From Magnetococcales bacterium (GTDB lineage: Bacteria > Pseudomonadota > Magnetococcia > Magnetococcales > Magnetaquicoccaceae), in assembly GCA_002753095.1 (NCBI GenBank), contig PDZU01000024.1, forward strand, positions 1-38,091: a DNA stretch of 38,091 bases, read 5' to 3'. The notes under the pieces were generated by a model. The model ran no database searches, was not told where the DNA came from, and worked only from the letters and a program-made list of their open reading frames with translations. The translations under genes and the position numbers were made by a program. This document shows, one piece after another, positions 8,877-16,510 of the stretch (position 1 is its first letter; every line of letters begins with the position of its first letter).

Positions 8877-9182
8877 TCAGAGTGCCCCCATCACCTTGCC
8901 GTTGAAGCCAAAGACCCGCCGTTCTCCCGCCAGAGCCACCAGGTGCACCGTGCGACTCTGTCCCGGCTCAAAGCGAACTGCCGTTCCCGCTGGCAGATCC
9001 AGGCGAAAGCCGTAACAGGCTGCCCGATCAAAATCAAGCGCCTGGTTGACCTCGTAAAAATGAAAATGCGAGCCAACCTGAATCGGTCGGTCGCCCCGAT
9101 TGGCCACCGTGACCGTGCGTTGTTCCCGTCCGGCGTTGAGGACAATGCTGCCGGGTTGAACCTGAATTTCCCCTGGAATCAT
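8877..9182 (-). CDS. ureB: Urease beta subunit UreB
   Basis: About 101 residues, the normal size for the separate beta subunit of bacterial three-subunit ureases. Typical stretches are [40 protein letters not shown], and the end [11 protein letters not shown]. It packs between alpha and gamma in the (alpha-beta-gamma)3 complex and is also where UreF/UreD contact occurs. The start at 9180-9182 has GGAGAGACGATC before it. It lies between ureA and ureC with short spacers. Confidence 0.97.
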   Translation of the reverse strand: MIPGEIQVQPGSIVLNAGREQRTVTVANRGDRPIQVGSHFHFYEVNQALDFDRAACYGFRLDLPAGTAVRFEPGQSRTVHLVALAGERRVFGFNGKVMGAL

Positions 9183-9198
9183 GATCGTCTCTCCTGGT

Positions 9199-9501
9199 TC
9201 AGACAATGGGATGGTGGACGGTAACCAGCTTGCTGCCATCCGGAAAGGTGGCCTCGACCTGAATTTCCGGGATCATTTCGGCCACCCCCTCCATCACCTC
9301 ATGGCGGCCCAGAATGGTCGCCCCATAGCCCATCAACTCGGCCACGCTCCGTCCATCCCGCGCCCCTTCCAGAATGGCCGCCGTGATATAGGCGACCGCC
9401 TCTGGATAGTTGAGCAACAAGCCGCGATTTTTGCGCCGTTCGGCCAGCAGGGCAGCGGTAAAAATCAGCAATTTATCCCGTTCATGCGGGGTCAGATCCA
9501 T
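9199..9501 (-). CDS. ureA: Urease gamma subunit UreA
   Basis: 100 residues. It begins [20 protein letters not shown], contains [19 protein letters not shown] and ends with [12 protein letters not shown], all characteristic of the gamma subunit. Structural subunit of cytosolic urease; no catalytic residues are expected. It follows ureD after 28 bases and precedes ureB by 16 bases. Confidence 0.98.
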   Translation of the reverse strand: MDLTPHERDKLLIFTAALLAERRKNRGLLLNYPEAVAYITAAILEGARDGRSVAELMGYGATILGRHEVMEGVAEMIPEIQVEATFPDGSKLVTVHHPIV

Positions 9502-9529
9502 CGGCTTTCCTCCATCCGGCAGGGTTGAT

Positions 9530-10375
9530 TCAGGTACTCCAAATGCGGGGCAGCAGGGCGGGTCGCTGCAAAACCGTCACGCGCAGATGCTGCCACAACT
9601 GACGCAACCAGTGGCGGGCGGGCTCGCTCTCCTGGGTCAAAATCCGGGCATGCAACAGGTGCGGCAGTCGGGTCAGGCCACAACGACTCTCTGCCGGCAC
9701 GGGCAACGCCCGGCAACTTTGCAGCAACGCATCGTCCACCGCCACCCCGGCCAGCAACAGAGAACCGGATACCGCAAACCCGGCCAAACCCGCCTCTGCC
9801 TCCTGCCAGGGGGAGCCCCCCTGCAATGCCCCCTGCTCGCGCCACAGCAAGCGCTCTCCCTGGTGAATGGTGCAACGCTGGCGCACAATTCCCTCCGGGA
9901 AACGCTCGCCAGAGGCCCGACGGCCAAATTGCTGCATATCCAGGCCCAAAAAAACAGCCTGCTCGGCCAACGTCACCTGCAAGGACAAATGGGCGTGGCA
10001 GCCGGAAAAAAAAATATTCTCCTGGGGCAACCACTCCACAACCGCCTGCGGAGCCAGTTGCAGATGGAGCTCCTGACGGCTGACTCCCGCACTGGACCGA
10101 TACCATTTGCCTGCACCGGGGGTGGTCAACAACAGGTGGCTGCCCTCCTCCATCTGCAGATGCAGGGCGAGCGTATCCCCTGCCGCCATGCCTCCCGGTG
10201 GATGGAGCAGGATCAGATGACACGGAGAGTCCCCCTCTGGGTAGAGCGCTTTTTGGACCAAAAACGGTCCCTGGTGCTGCCGTCGCAACAGCACCGTGCG
10301 CCCTTGCCGTTGTCCGAGCAACAGCTCCAGACGGGCGGCCCAGCCGCTTTTCTCCTCAGACGGCAAGCCGTTCAC
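9530..10375 (-). CDS. ureD: Urease accessory protein UreD
   Basis: About 281 residues from a GTG at 10373-10375. UreD (UreH) binds apo-urease and, with UreF and UreG, forms the maturation complex; a tunnel through it passes nickel. Family stretches are [40 protein letters not shown] and the late [12 protein letters not shown]. The start is uncertain: the GTG overlaps the urtE 3' end by about 20 bases, a TTG three codons later is possible, and the reading frame upstream to 10474 inside urtE looks spurious. Placing ureD between the transporter genes and the structural genes joins transport and hydrolysis in one transcript. Confidence 0.92.
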   Translation of the reverse strand: MNGLPSEEKSGWAARLELLLGQRQGRTVLLRRQHQGPFLVQKALYPEGDSPCHLILLHPPGGMAAGDTLALHLQMEEGSHLLLTTPGAGKWYRSSAGVSRQELHLQLAPQAVVEWLPQENIFFSGCHAHLSLQVTLAEQAVFLGLDMQQFGRRASGERFPEGIVRQRCTIHQGERLLWREQGALQGGSPWQEAEAGLAGFAVSGSLLLAGVAVDDALLQSCRALPVPAESRCGLTRLPHLLHARILTQESEPARHWLRQLWQHLRVTVLQRPALLPRIWST

Positions 10376-11048
10376 GCACCCCGTCCCGATCCATGGCCTC
10401 ACCCGCACCCCGCAAGACAAACTCCCCCCGCTCCATGACCAGATAGTGCTGGGCCAGAGAACGGGCAAATTCATAATATTGTTCCACCAACAGAATGGTC
10501 ATCTGTCCGCTGCTGGCCAGTTGCCGAATCACGCGTTCAATCTCCTTGATGATCGAAGGTTGGATACCCTCGGTGGGCTCGTCGAGAATCAGCAGACGGG
10601 GTGCGGCAGCCAGGGCGCGGCCAATGGCCAACTGTTGCTGTTGGCCACCGGAAAGATCGCCACCACGACGCTGGCGCATCTCCCACAACACCGGAAAGGT
10701 TTGAAAAATATGCTCCGGGATGGCGCTCCCCGCCGGCAGACTGGCCAGCCCCATGCGCAGATTTTCCTCCACGGTCAGGCGGGGGAAAATCTCCCGCCCC
10801 TGGGGCACATAGCCAATGCCGGCCTTGACCCGCAGGTGTGGGGGTAGCGTCCCGATCTCCTGACCCTGCCAGTGTATCTGACCTTGGGCCACCTTTACCA
10901 GCCCCATCAGGCAGCGCATCAAGGTGGTCTTGCCCACCCCGTTACGCCCCAGCAGTGCGGTCACCTGCCCGTTTGGCACGGTAAAATCGAGATGGCGCAA
11001 AATATGGCTGCCACCATAATATTGGTTGAGCCCCGTGACAGTCAACAT
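10356..11048 (-). CDS. urtE: Urea ABC transporter ATP-binding protein UrtE
   Basis: About 230 residues, a LivF-like ATPase. Walker A is LLGRNGVGKTTL, the signature is LSGGQQQQLAIGRAL, and Walker B is LLILDEPTEGIQPSI. The EGIQPSII form is typical of UrtE. It pairs with UrtD to power urea uptake through the UrtB/UrtC channel. The start at 11046-11048 is two bases after the urtD stop; a TTG two codons upstream is less likely. Confidence 0.96.
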   Translation of the reverse strand: MLTVTGLNQYYGGSHILRHLDFTVPNGQVTALLGRNGVGKTTLMRCLMGLVKVAQGQIHWQGQEIGTLPPHLRVKAGIGYVPQGREIFPRLTVEENLRMGLASLPAGSAIPEHIFQTFPVLWEMRQRRGGDLSGGQQQQLAIGRALAAAPRLLILDEPTEGIQPSIIKEIERVIRQLASSGQMTILLVEQYYEFARSLAQHYLVMERGEFVLRGAGEAMDRDGVRERLAV

Positions 11049-11050
11049 GG

Positions 11051-11881
11051 TCAACGCCCCAAATAGACTTCGATAACCCGTGGATGGTTGCGCACCTCGG
11101 CCATCCTTCCTTCGGCCAGCACCGACCCTTCATGCAATACGGTCACCCGACTGTTGAGCTTGGTCACAAAGGCCATGTCATGTTCCACCACCAGCAGTGA
11201 ATGGCGCCCCGCCAGAGAGAGAAAAAGTTCGGCGGACTGTTCGGTCTCCTCATCGGTCATGCCCGCCACTGGTTCATCAAGCAGGAGCAGCTTGGGCTCC
11301 TGGATCAACAGCATGCCGATTTCCAGCCACTGTTTTTGTCCATGCGACAGGCGACCGGCCTGTTGCCGGGCCAAAGGCAGCAGACGAATGGTTTGCAACA
11401 CCTCGGCGATACGATCGCATTGTTCCCCCTGCAGGCGTGTAAACAGCGCGTGTCGCACCCGCTTGTCGCCGCACAAAGCCAGCTCCAGGTTATCGAAAAC
11501 GGTATGCTGTTCAAAAACAGTGGGCTTTTGAAATTTGCGGCCAATCCCGGCGCTGACAATGTCCGGTTCGCTCATTGCGGTCAAATCCAGGGTTTGCCCA
11601 AAAAAAACGGTGCCGCTGTCGGGTCGGGTTTTGCCGGTGATCACATCCATCATGGTGGTCTTGCCCGCCCCGTTGGGACCGATGATACAGCGCAACTCGC
11701 CGGCATCGATGGCCAAAGTCAGGTTGTTGAGAGCGCGAAAACCATCGAAGCTGACGGTCACCTGTTCCAGGTAGAGAATCACGCGGTGCGAGATGTCCAA
11801 TACGCCTGGGATCAGGGGATGACCCAGGCTGGAGTTGCCCTGAAACAGCAGCTCTTCAGGCACGGGGGAGGTCATGTTCAT
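11051..11881 (-). CDS. urtD: Urea ABC transporter ATP-binding protein UrtD
   Basis: About 276 residues, a LivG-like ATPase. Walker A is IIGPNGAGKTTMMDVITGK, the signature region is LSHGQKQWLEIGMLL, and Walker B is LLLLDEPVAGMTDEE. LSHGQKQWLEI is specific to UrtD-type ATPases. The N-terminus is about 35 residues longer than the ATPase core requires. The start ATG at 11879-11881 overlaps the urtC stop as ATGA, indicating coupled translation. Confidence 0.96.
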   Translation of the reverse strand: MNMTSPVPEELLFQGNSSLGHPLIPGVLDISHRVILYLEQVTVSFDGFRALNNLTLAIDAGELRCIIGPNGAGKTTMMDVITGKTRPDSGTVFFGQTLDLTAMSEPDIVSAGIGRKFQKPTVFEQHTVFDNLELALCGDKRVRHALFTRLQGEQCDRIAEVLQTIRLLPLARQQAGRLSHGQKQWLEIGMLLIQEPKLLLLDEPVAGMTDEETEQSAELFLSLAGRHSLLVVEHDMAFVTKLNSRVTVLHEGSVLAEGRMAEVRNHPRVIEVYLGR

Positions 11882-12990
11882 GGCTGCTCTCCTTGGTGGC
11901 GCTGCCACAGCGAGACCAGTCCACCCGGCAGCCAGAGGGTGACGGTGACAAAGAGCAGGCCGAGGAAAAAGAGCCAATACTCTGGGAAAGAGACGGTAAA
12001 CCAGCTTTTGGCCAGATTGACGGCGACCGCGCCCAGAATGGGACCGATCAGGGATGCGCGGCCTCCGACGGCAACCCAGATGGCAATTTCGATGGAGTTG
12101 GCGGGGGACATTTCGCTGGGGTTGATGATGCCGACCTGGGGCACGTACAGGGCCCCGGCCAGGGCGGCCAGCAGGGCCGAGAGGGTCCAGGCGGTCAGTT
12201 TATACCAGAGGGGTTGATAACCGATGAACATGACGCGGGATTCGGCATCGCGAATGGCGGTCAGGACACGGCCAAATTTGCGGGTGATCAGCAGGCGGCA
12301 GAGCAGCAGCGTACCGATCAGGGTTGTGGCGGTCAGGGCAAAAAGAAAGACCCGCATCTCCGGGGAGGTGATGTTGAAGCCGAGCAACCGCTTGAAATCG
12401 GTAAAGCCGTTATTGCCGCCGAAGCCGGTTTCGTTGCGGAAGAAGAGCAGCATGCCGGCATAGGTCAGGGCCTGGGTGATGATGGAAAAGTAGACCCCCT
12501 TGATGCGCGAACGAAAGGCGAAGTAGCCGAACACGAAGGCGAGCAGGCCAGGAAGCAACAGAACCAGCAGGAAGGAGAACCAAAAATGGTCACTGCCGGC
12601 CCAATACCAGGGCAGCTCTTTCCAGTTCAGAAAGACCATAAAGTCTGGCAGATCGGCGTGATAGACCCCATCGCGACCGATGGCGCGCATCAGGTACATG
12701 CCGAAGGCGTAGCCACCGAGGGCGAAGAAGAGACCATGTCCCAAGGAGAGGATACCGGCATAGCCCCAGATCAGATCCAGGGCGACGGCGACGATGGCGT
12801 AGCAGAGGATTTTGCCGCCCAAGGTGACGAAATAGCTGGAGAGATGCCAGGGGGAGCCATCCGCCACGGCCAGATGCAGCACGGGCACGGCGAGCAGACA
12901 GAAGGCGGCAAAAAGCGCGACCCCAAACCAGGCCAGGGGTGGCAGCAGGGGCGGATGGTGTGGCTGTAGGGATGGCATGGGGTGGGCCAT
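11878..12990 (-). CDS. urtC: Urea ABC transporter permease UrtC
   Basis: About 370 residues with roughly ten hydrophobic segments. LivM-type permease landmarks are DLIWGYAGILSLGHGLFFAL, YFAFRSRIKGVYFSIITQAL, and RNETGFGGNNGFTDFK. The last stretch is a UrtC marker. It forms the heterodimeric inner-membrane channel with UrtB. The start at 12988-12990 follows the urtB stop by five bases. A much longer frame reaching to 13722 runs inside urtB in another phase and is not coding. Confidence 0.95.
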   Translation of the reverse strand: MAHPMPSLQPHHPPLLPPLAWFGVALFAAFCLLAVPVLHLAVADGSPWHLSSYFVTLGGKILCYAIVAVALDLIWGYAGILSLGHGLFFALGGYAFGMYLMRAIGRDGVYHADLPDFMVFLNWKELPWYWAGSDHFWFSFLLVLLLPGLLAFVFGYFAFRSRIKGVYFSIITQALTYAGMLLFFRNETGFGGNNGFTDFKRLLGFNITSPEMRVFLFALTATTLIGTLLLCRLLITRKFGRVLTAIRDAESRVMFIGYQPLWYKLTAWTLSALLAALAGALYVPQVGIINPSEMSPANSIEIAIWVAVGGRASLIGPILGAVAVNLAKSWFTVSFPEYWLFFLGLLFVTVTLWLPGGLVSLWQRHQGEQP

Positions 12991-12995
12991 GGTGA

Positions 12996-14603
12996 TCAGC
13001 TTTCCGTTTGGCGCCCTTTGAGGACAAATAGTCCCTGCGGACGCCGTTGAATGAAGACGATGATAAAGACGAGCAGGAGAATTTTGGCGATGACCGCCCC
13101 GACCCAACCTTCCAGGAGTTTGGCGGTAATGCCCAAGCCCAGGGCGGCCCAGACGGCCCCGGCCAGTTGTCCAACCCCGCCCAGAACGACCACCAGGAAG
13201 GAGTCCACGATATAGCCTTGTCCCATGTCGGGGCCGACATTGGCAATTTGCGAGATGGCCACGCCCCCCAACCCGGCGATGCCGGAGCCCAGACCGAAGG
13301 CCAGGGTATCGATGCGACTGGTGGGAACGCCGACACAGGCGGCCATGGGGCGATTTTGCGTCACTGCCCGCACAAAGAGGCCCAAGCGGGTGCGGTTGAG
13401 CAGGCTCCAGGTCAGGGCCAGGACGGCCAGGGCCAGCAGAGAGATGATGATCCGGTTCCAGGGCAGCACCACCCCAGGCAGCAGGGTCACCCCTCCAGAC
13501 ATCCAGGAGGGGTTGGCCACTTCGACATTTTGCGCCCCGAAGAGCAGGCGCACGGCCTGAATCAGGATCAGGGAGAGTCCCCAGGTGGCCAGCAAGGTTT
13601 CCAGGGGGCGGCCATACAGCCAACGGATCACCGTGCGTTCCAGGAGCATGCCCACCAGGGCGGCCATGGCAAAGGCCGCCGGGATGGCAACGAACAGATA
13701 GCCATCGAGCCATTGCGGCCAATGGGTGCGGAAGAGGGTTTGTACCGCGTAGGTGGTATAGGCTCCGATCATCAACAGTTCACCATGCGCCATGTTCAAG
13801 ATACCCATGACGCCATAGGTGATGGCCAACCCCAGGGCGGTCAGCAGCAGGATGGAACCAAGTGAAAGGCCGGAAAAAAGGCTGGCGATGGCCTCGCCGA
13901 ACAAAAGGCGGCGGTTGACCTGTTGCAGGGAGCTTTCCACCTGCCGCAGGACTGTTTTGTCCATCTCCGCGCCGGGGAGCAGCAGGCGACTGAGGGTTGC
14001 CTTGGTAACCGGAGTGGCACTTTCGCCCAGGGCGATCACCGCCTGCAGACGTTGCTGGGCATCGCTGCTGCCCAGTTGTGCGAGGGCCAGTCCCAAGTGC
14101 AACAGGGCGCTGATCTCTGGATCTTTCTCTTGTTGCACGGCCCGTTCCAGCACCGGCACCATGGCCGGTGTGGCCCGACTTTGCAGGGCGCTGGCCGCCG
14201 CCAGACGTTCAGCCCGATTGCTGGCAAACAGGCGCAGCAGGGCCAGCGAAGCCTGCACCTCGCGTCGCAGACGGTTGTTGATGGTCACGCTTTCGGTATG
14301 CATCGCCGTATCGGCAACGGCTTGCCCCGACAACAGATCCACCAGGTGCCCCCCCTCTTTGCGCAGTGGGCGTTGGGCGCCAATGAGCAGGGCATCTTCA
14401 GACAGGGCCTTGAGCACCGCTTCGGCAAAGGGTTCCCCGTTCGCCACCCACTGCCGCAGCACGGCAAGGCGGGCTTCAGAATCGGTTCCGAGCAACGTGC
14501 TGGCCTGTTCTGCTTGCCAGTCGGCCAGGGCGCTGTGCATGGGCATCATGAGAAGAAGACAGAGCAGCCAGCCGGCTGCCTGACGTAACAATGGCTGCGG
14601 CAT
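12996..14603 (-). CDS. urtB: Urea ABC transporter permease UrtB
   Basis: About 535 residues. A signal-like N-terminus (LLCLLLMMPMHSALA) leads into a soluble region of roughly 190 residues with helical repeats, then a LivH-type membrane domain (LLTALGLAITYGVMGILNMA, with HGELLMIGAYTTY). The long periplasmic N-terminal extension is normal for UrtB and absent from amino-acid LivH permeases. The ATG at 14601-14603 is preferred over a TTG eight codons upstream because CGCGGGGGTCGC precedes it. A strong hairpin lies between urtA and this gene, which probably lowers expression relative to urtA. Confidence 0.95.
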   Translation of the reverse strand: MPQPLLRQAAGWLLCLLLMMPMHSALADWQAEQASTLLGTDSEARLAVLRQWVANGEPFAEAVLKALSEDALLIGAQRPLRKEGGHLVDLLSGQAVADTAMHTESVTINNRLRREVQASLALLRLFASNRAERLAAASALQSRATPAMVPVLERAVQQEKDPEISALLHLGLALAQLGSSDAQQRLQAVIALGESATPVTKATLSRLLLPGAEMDKTVLRQVESSLQQVNRRLLFGEAIASLFSGLSLGSILLLTALGLAITYGVMGILNMAHGELLMIGAYTTYAVQTLFRTHWPQWLDGYLFVAIPAAFAMAALVGMLLERTVIRWLYGRPLETLLATWGLSLILIQAVRLLFGAQNVEVANPSWMSGGVTLLPGVVLPWNRIIISLLALAVLALTWSLLNRTRLGLFVRAVTQNRPMAACVGVPTSRIDTLAFGLGSGIAGLGGVAISQIANVGPDMGQGYIVDSFLVVVLGGVGQLAGAVWAALGLGITAKLLEGWVGAVIAKILLLVFIIVFIQRRPQGLFVLKGRQTES

Positions 14604-14650
14604 GCGACCCCCGCGCAAGTTGGTCAAAGAAAATGGAAAAGAGTGGACGA

Positions 14651-14682
14651 ACGGCCTGCCCAGGAGCCAGTGGGCAGGCCGT
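14651..14682 (-). terminator. Intercistronic hairpin between urtA and urtB (attenuator or mRNA stabiliser)
   Basis: An 11-bp perfect inverted repeat (ACGGCCTGCCC at 14651-14661 and its complement at 14672-14682) with a 10-base loop lies 24 bases after the urtA stop. No long U run follows on the transcribed strand, so complete termination is unlikely. Such hairpins after solute-binding-protein genes commonly protect the 5' mRNA and give excess binding protein over permease; that role here is inferred. Confidence 0.75.
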
Positions 14683-14705
14683 CCGCTTGGGTGAAGACAG
14701 GCGCC

Positions 14706-15977
14706 TTATTGATCGGGTTGATCGGACTTTTTATCGTTACCCGCGATGAAGGGGCTCCAGGGGGCGGCCCGAACCGGACCGGGCGTTTTCCAGACCACGT
14801 TGAACTGACCATCGGCCCGCACCTCGCCGATAAAGACCGGCTTGTGCAGATGATGGTTTTTTTCGTCCATTTTGATGGCAAAACCGGAGGGCCCCTCCAT
14901 GCTTTGCCCAGCCATGGCAGCAATCACCTTGTCCACTTCGGTGGTTTGCGCTTTTTCCACCGCCTGTTTCCACAGATGCATGCCGATATAGGTTGCTTCC
15001 ATGGGATCGTTGGTGACCACCTTGTCGGCACCTGGAAGTTTGTTCTTGACCGCCCACTCCTTGTAGAGTTTGCTGAAACCCTCATTGGCCGGGTTGCTCA
15101 AGGACATGAAATAGTTCCAGGAGGCCAGATGTCCCACCAGCGGTTTGGTATCCACACCGCGCAACTCCTCTTCGCCCACCGAGAAGGCGACCACCGGCAC
15201 ATCGGTTGCCTTCAGACCGGCGTTGCCCAACTCTTTGTAAAAGGGCACATTGGAATCACCATTGATGGTGGAGACCACAGCGGTCTTTTTGCCCTCGGAG
15301 GCAAATTTTTTGATTTTGGCGATGATGGTTTGATAATCACCATGTCCGAAGGGGGTGTACTCCTCCATGATGTCAGCATCGCTGATGTTTTTGGCGTTGA
15401 GGAAGGCGCGCAAAATCTTGTTGGTGGTCCGGGGATAGACATAGTCGGTACCCAGCAGCACAAAGCGTTGCGCGGCCCCGCCCTCTTCGCTCATCAGATA
15501 TTCCACCGCCGGGATGGCTTGTTGATTGGGGGCGGCACCGGTGTAGAACACGTTTTTCTCCAACTCTTCGCCCTCATACTGCACCGGGTAGAAGAGCAGA
15601 CCGTTGAGCTCCTTGAAGACCGGCAAAACCGATTTGCGCGAGACCGAGGTCCAACAACCGAACACCACCGCCACCTTGTCCTGGCTCAACAGTTGCCGTG
15701 CTTTTTCCGCAAACAGTGGCCAGTTGGAGGCGGGATCCACCACCACCGCTTCCAATTTTTTGCCCATCACCCCGCCTTGGGCGTTGATTTGCTCGATGGT
15801 CATCAAGGCGGTCTCTTTCAGGGCGGTTTCCGAGATGGCCATGGTCCCAGAGAGTGAATGCAGAATGCCGACCTTGATGGTTTCATCGGCCTGCACGGCG
15901 GCAGGCGCTACCAGCAATCCCAAGGAGAGGGTGGCCGCTGCCAAAGGCAACAGCTTCAAAAATTTCCGTCGTAACAT
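14706..15977 (-). CDS. urtA: Urea ABC transporter substrate-binding protein UrtA
   Basis: About 423 residues. Periplasmic urea-binding protein of the branched-chain amino acid type. After the signal peptide the sequence runs DETIKVGILHSLSGTMAISE, VVVDPASNWPLFAEKARQLL and VAVVFGCWTSVSRKSVLPVF, which are UrtA/FmdD-family landmarks; LFYPVQYEGEE follows. The signal begins LRRKFLKLLPLAAA, a twin-arginine-like motif (RRxFLK), so Tat export is plausible. Cleavage is likely after AVQA. The start at 15975-15977 is supported by GGGAGCCTGTTT. It is the first gene of the operon, about 50 bases from a predicted sigma-54 start point. Confidence 0.96.
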   Translation of the reverse strand: MLRRKFLKLLPLAAATLSLGLLVAPAAVQADETIKVGILHSLSGTMAISETALKETALMTIEQINAQGGVMGKKLEAVVVDPASNWPLFAEKARQLLSQDKVAVVFGCWTSVSRKSVLPVFKELNGLLFYPVQYEGEELEKNVFYTGAAPNQQAIPAVEYLMSEEGGAAQRFVLLGTDYVYPRTTNKILRAFLNAKNISDADIMEEYTPFGHGDYQTIIAKIKKFASEGKKTAVVSTINGDSNVPFYKELGNAGLKATDVPVVAFSVGEEELRGVDTKPLVGHLASWNYFMSLSNPANEGFSKLYKEWAVKNKLPGADKVVTNDPMEATYIGMHLWKQAVEKAQTTEVDKVIAAMAGQSMEGPSGFAIKMDEKNHHLHKPVFIGEVRADGQFNVVWKTPGPVRAAPWSPFIAGNDKKSDQPDQ

Positions 15978-16040
15978 AAACAGGCTCCCGTGTGGACATG
16001 GATGATATAATGAGGGAATCCCTCTGCTTGCCCACCCTAC

Positions 16041-16058
16041 TGCAGAGGCTATGCCAAC
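16041..16058 (-). promoter_or_regulatory. Sigma-54 promoter candidate for the urt-ure operon
   Basis: Read on the minus strand the sequence is TTGGCATAGCCTCTGCA. It has GG (16054-16055) and GC (16042-16043) separated by exactly ten bases and matches the consensus TTGGCAC-N5-TTGCA at most positions. Transcription would start near 16031, about 54 bases before urtA. Sigma-54 dependence implies activation by an enhancer-binding protein such as NtrC under nitrogen limitation. Confidence 0.7.
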
Positions 16059-16305
16059 CTCCGCTGGAGCCTGTTTGCCCCTTGCCGCGCCATTTCTGGT
16101 GCCGGTGATCCATGTGGCCACAGATCTGGAACAATGGTGGCATAACGGCCAATATCCCTAAAATATCAACAGATTATTACAAGCTATCACTTTTCTATGC
16201 CTGATCAGAATGGGGCGCTGTTGCTCTCTTTGCCGGGGTATTTTACCGTGCGCAGCGGTCATGCAATGCCTAAAATAGTAGCATCCCGCAAAATTGGCCG
16301 CATTT

Positions 16306-16367
16306 TGTTTGCGCAATATGCACATTTATTAGGCGTTTATTGGCGCCATGTTTGCGCATGCTGCACA
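16306..16367. promoter_or_regulatory. Pair of 19-bp dyad elements, candidate activator (NtrC-like) sites
   Basis: TGTTTGCGCAATATGCACA at 16306-16324 and TGTTTGCGCATGCTGCACA at 16349-16367 match at 16 of 19 positions, and their centres are 43 bp apart (about four helical turns). Each contains a dyad TGCGCA-N3-TGCACA. A TGCACA run continues to about 16378. They lie about 90-150 bp upstream of the nifA promoter and about 250 bp upstream of the urtA promoter, where sigma-54 enhancers sit. The TGCAC half-site resembles NtrC sites, but the protein that binds them is not established. Confidence 0.55.
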
Positions 16368-16453
16368 TGCACATGCACAAAAAATGCTCTATCACCGCTT
16401 GCTCTCGTCATTTTTTGCGTAAACGCAATTCCACCCCCCAACCAGCCTGCTTC

Positions 16454-16470
16454 TGGCATGCATTGTGCGC
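16454..16470 (+). promoter_or_regulatory. Sigma-54 promoter candidate for nifA
   Basis: TGGCATGCATTGTGCG has GG at 16455-16456 and GC at 16467-16468 with the obligatory ten-base spacing. It agrees with TGGCACG-N4-TTGC except at two positions. A start near 16480 gives a 30-base leader to nifA at 16511. Confidence 0.68.
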
Positions 16471-16510
16471 TGATGAGTAAGAAGCATTCTCAAATCACGA
16501 GGCACTCAAG

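Noticed and set aside
7465-9015. Open frame of 516 codons on the plus strand opposite ureC
   Set aside because: Mirror of a GC-rich, strongly conserved ureC; no ribosome site and no recognisable protein content.
11201-12969. Two long plus-strand frames across urtC and urtD
   Set aside because: Low-complexity Gln/Gly-rich antisense of transporter genes whose motifs are clear on the minus strand.
13047-13865. Plus-strand frame of 272 codons across urtB
   Set aside because: Antisense to the membrane domain of urtB; polar, repetitive, no start signal.
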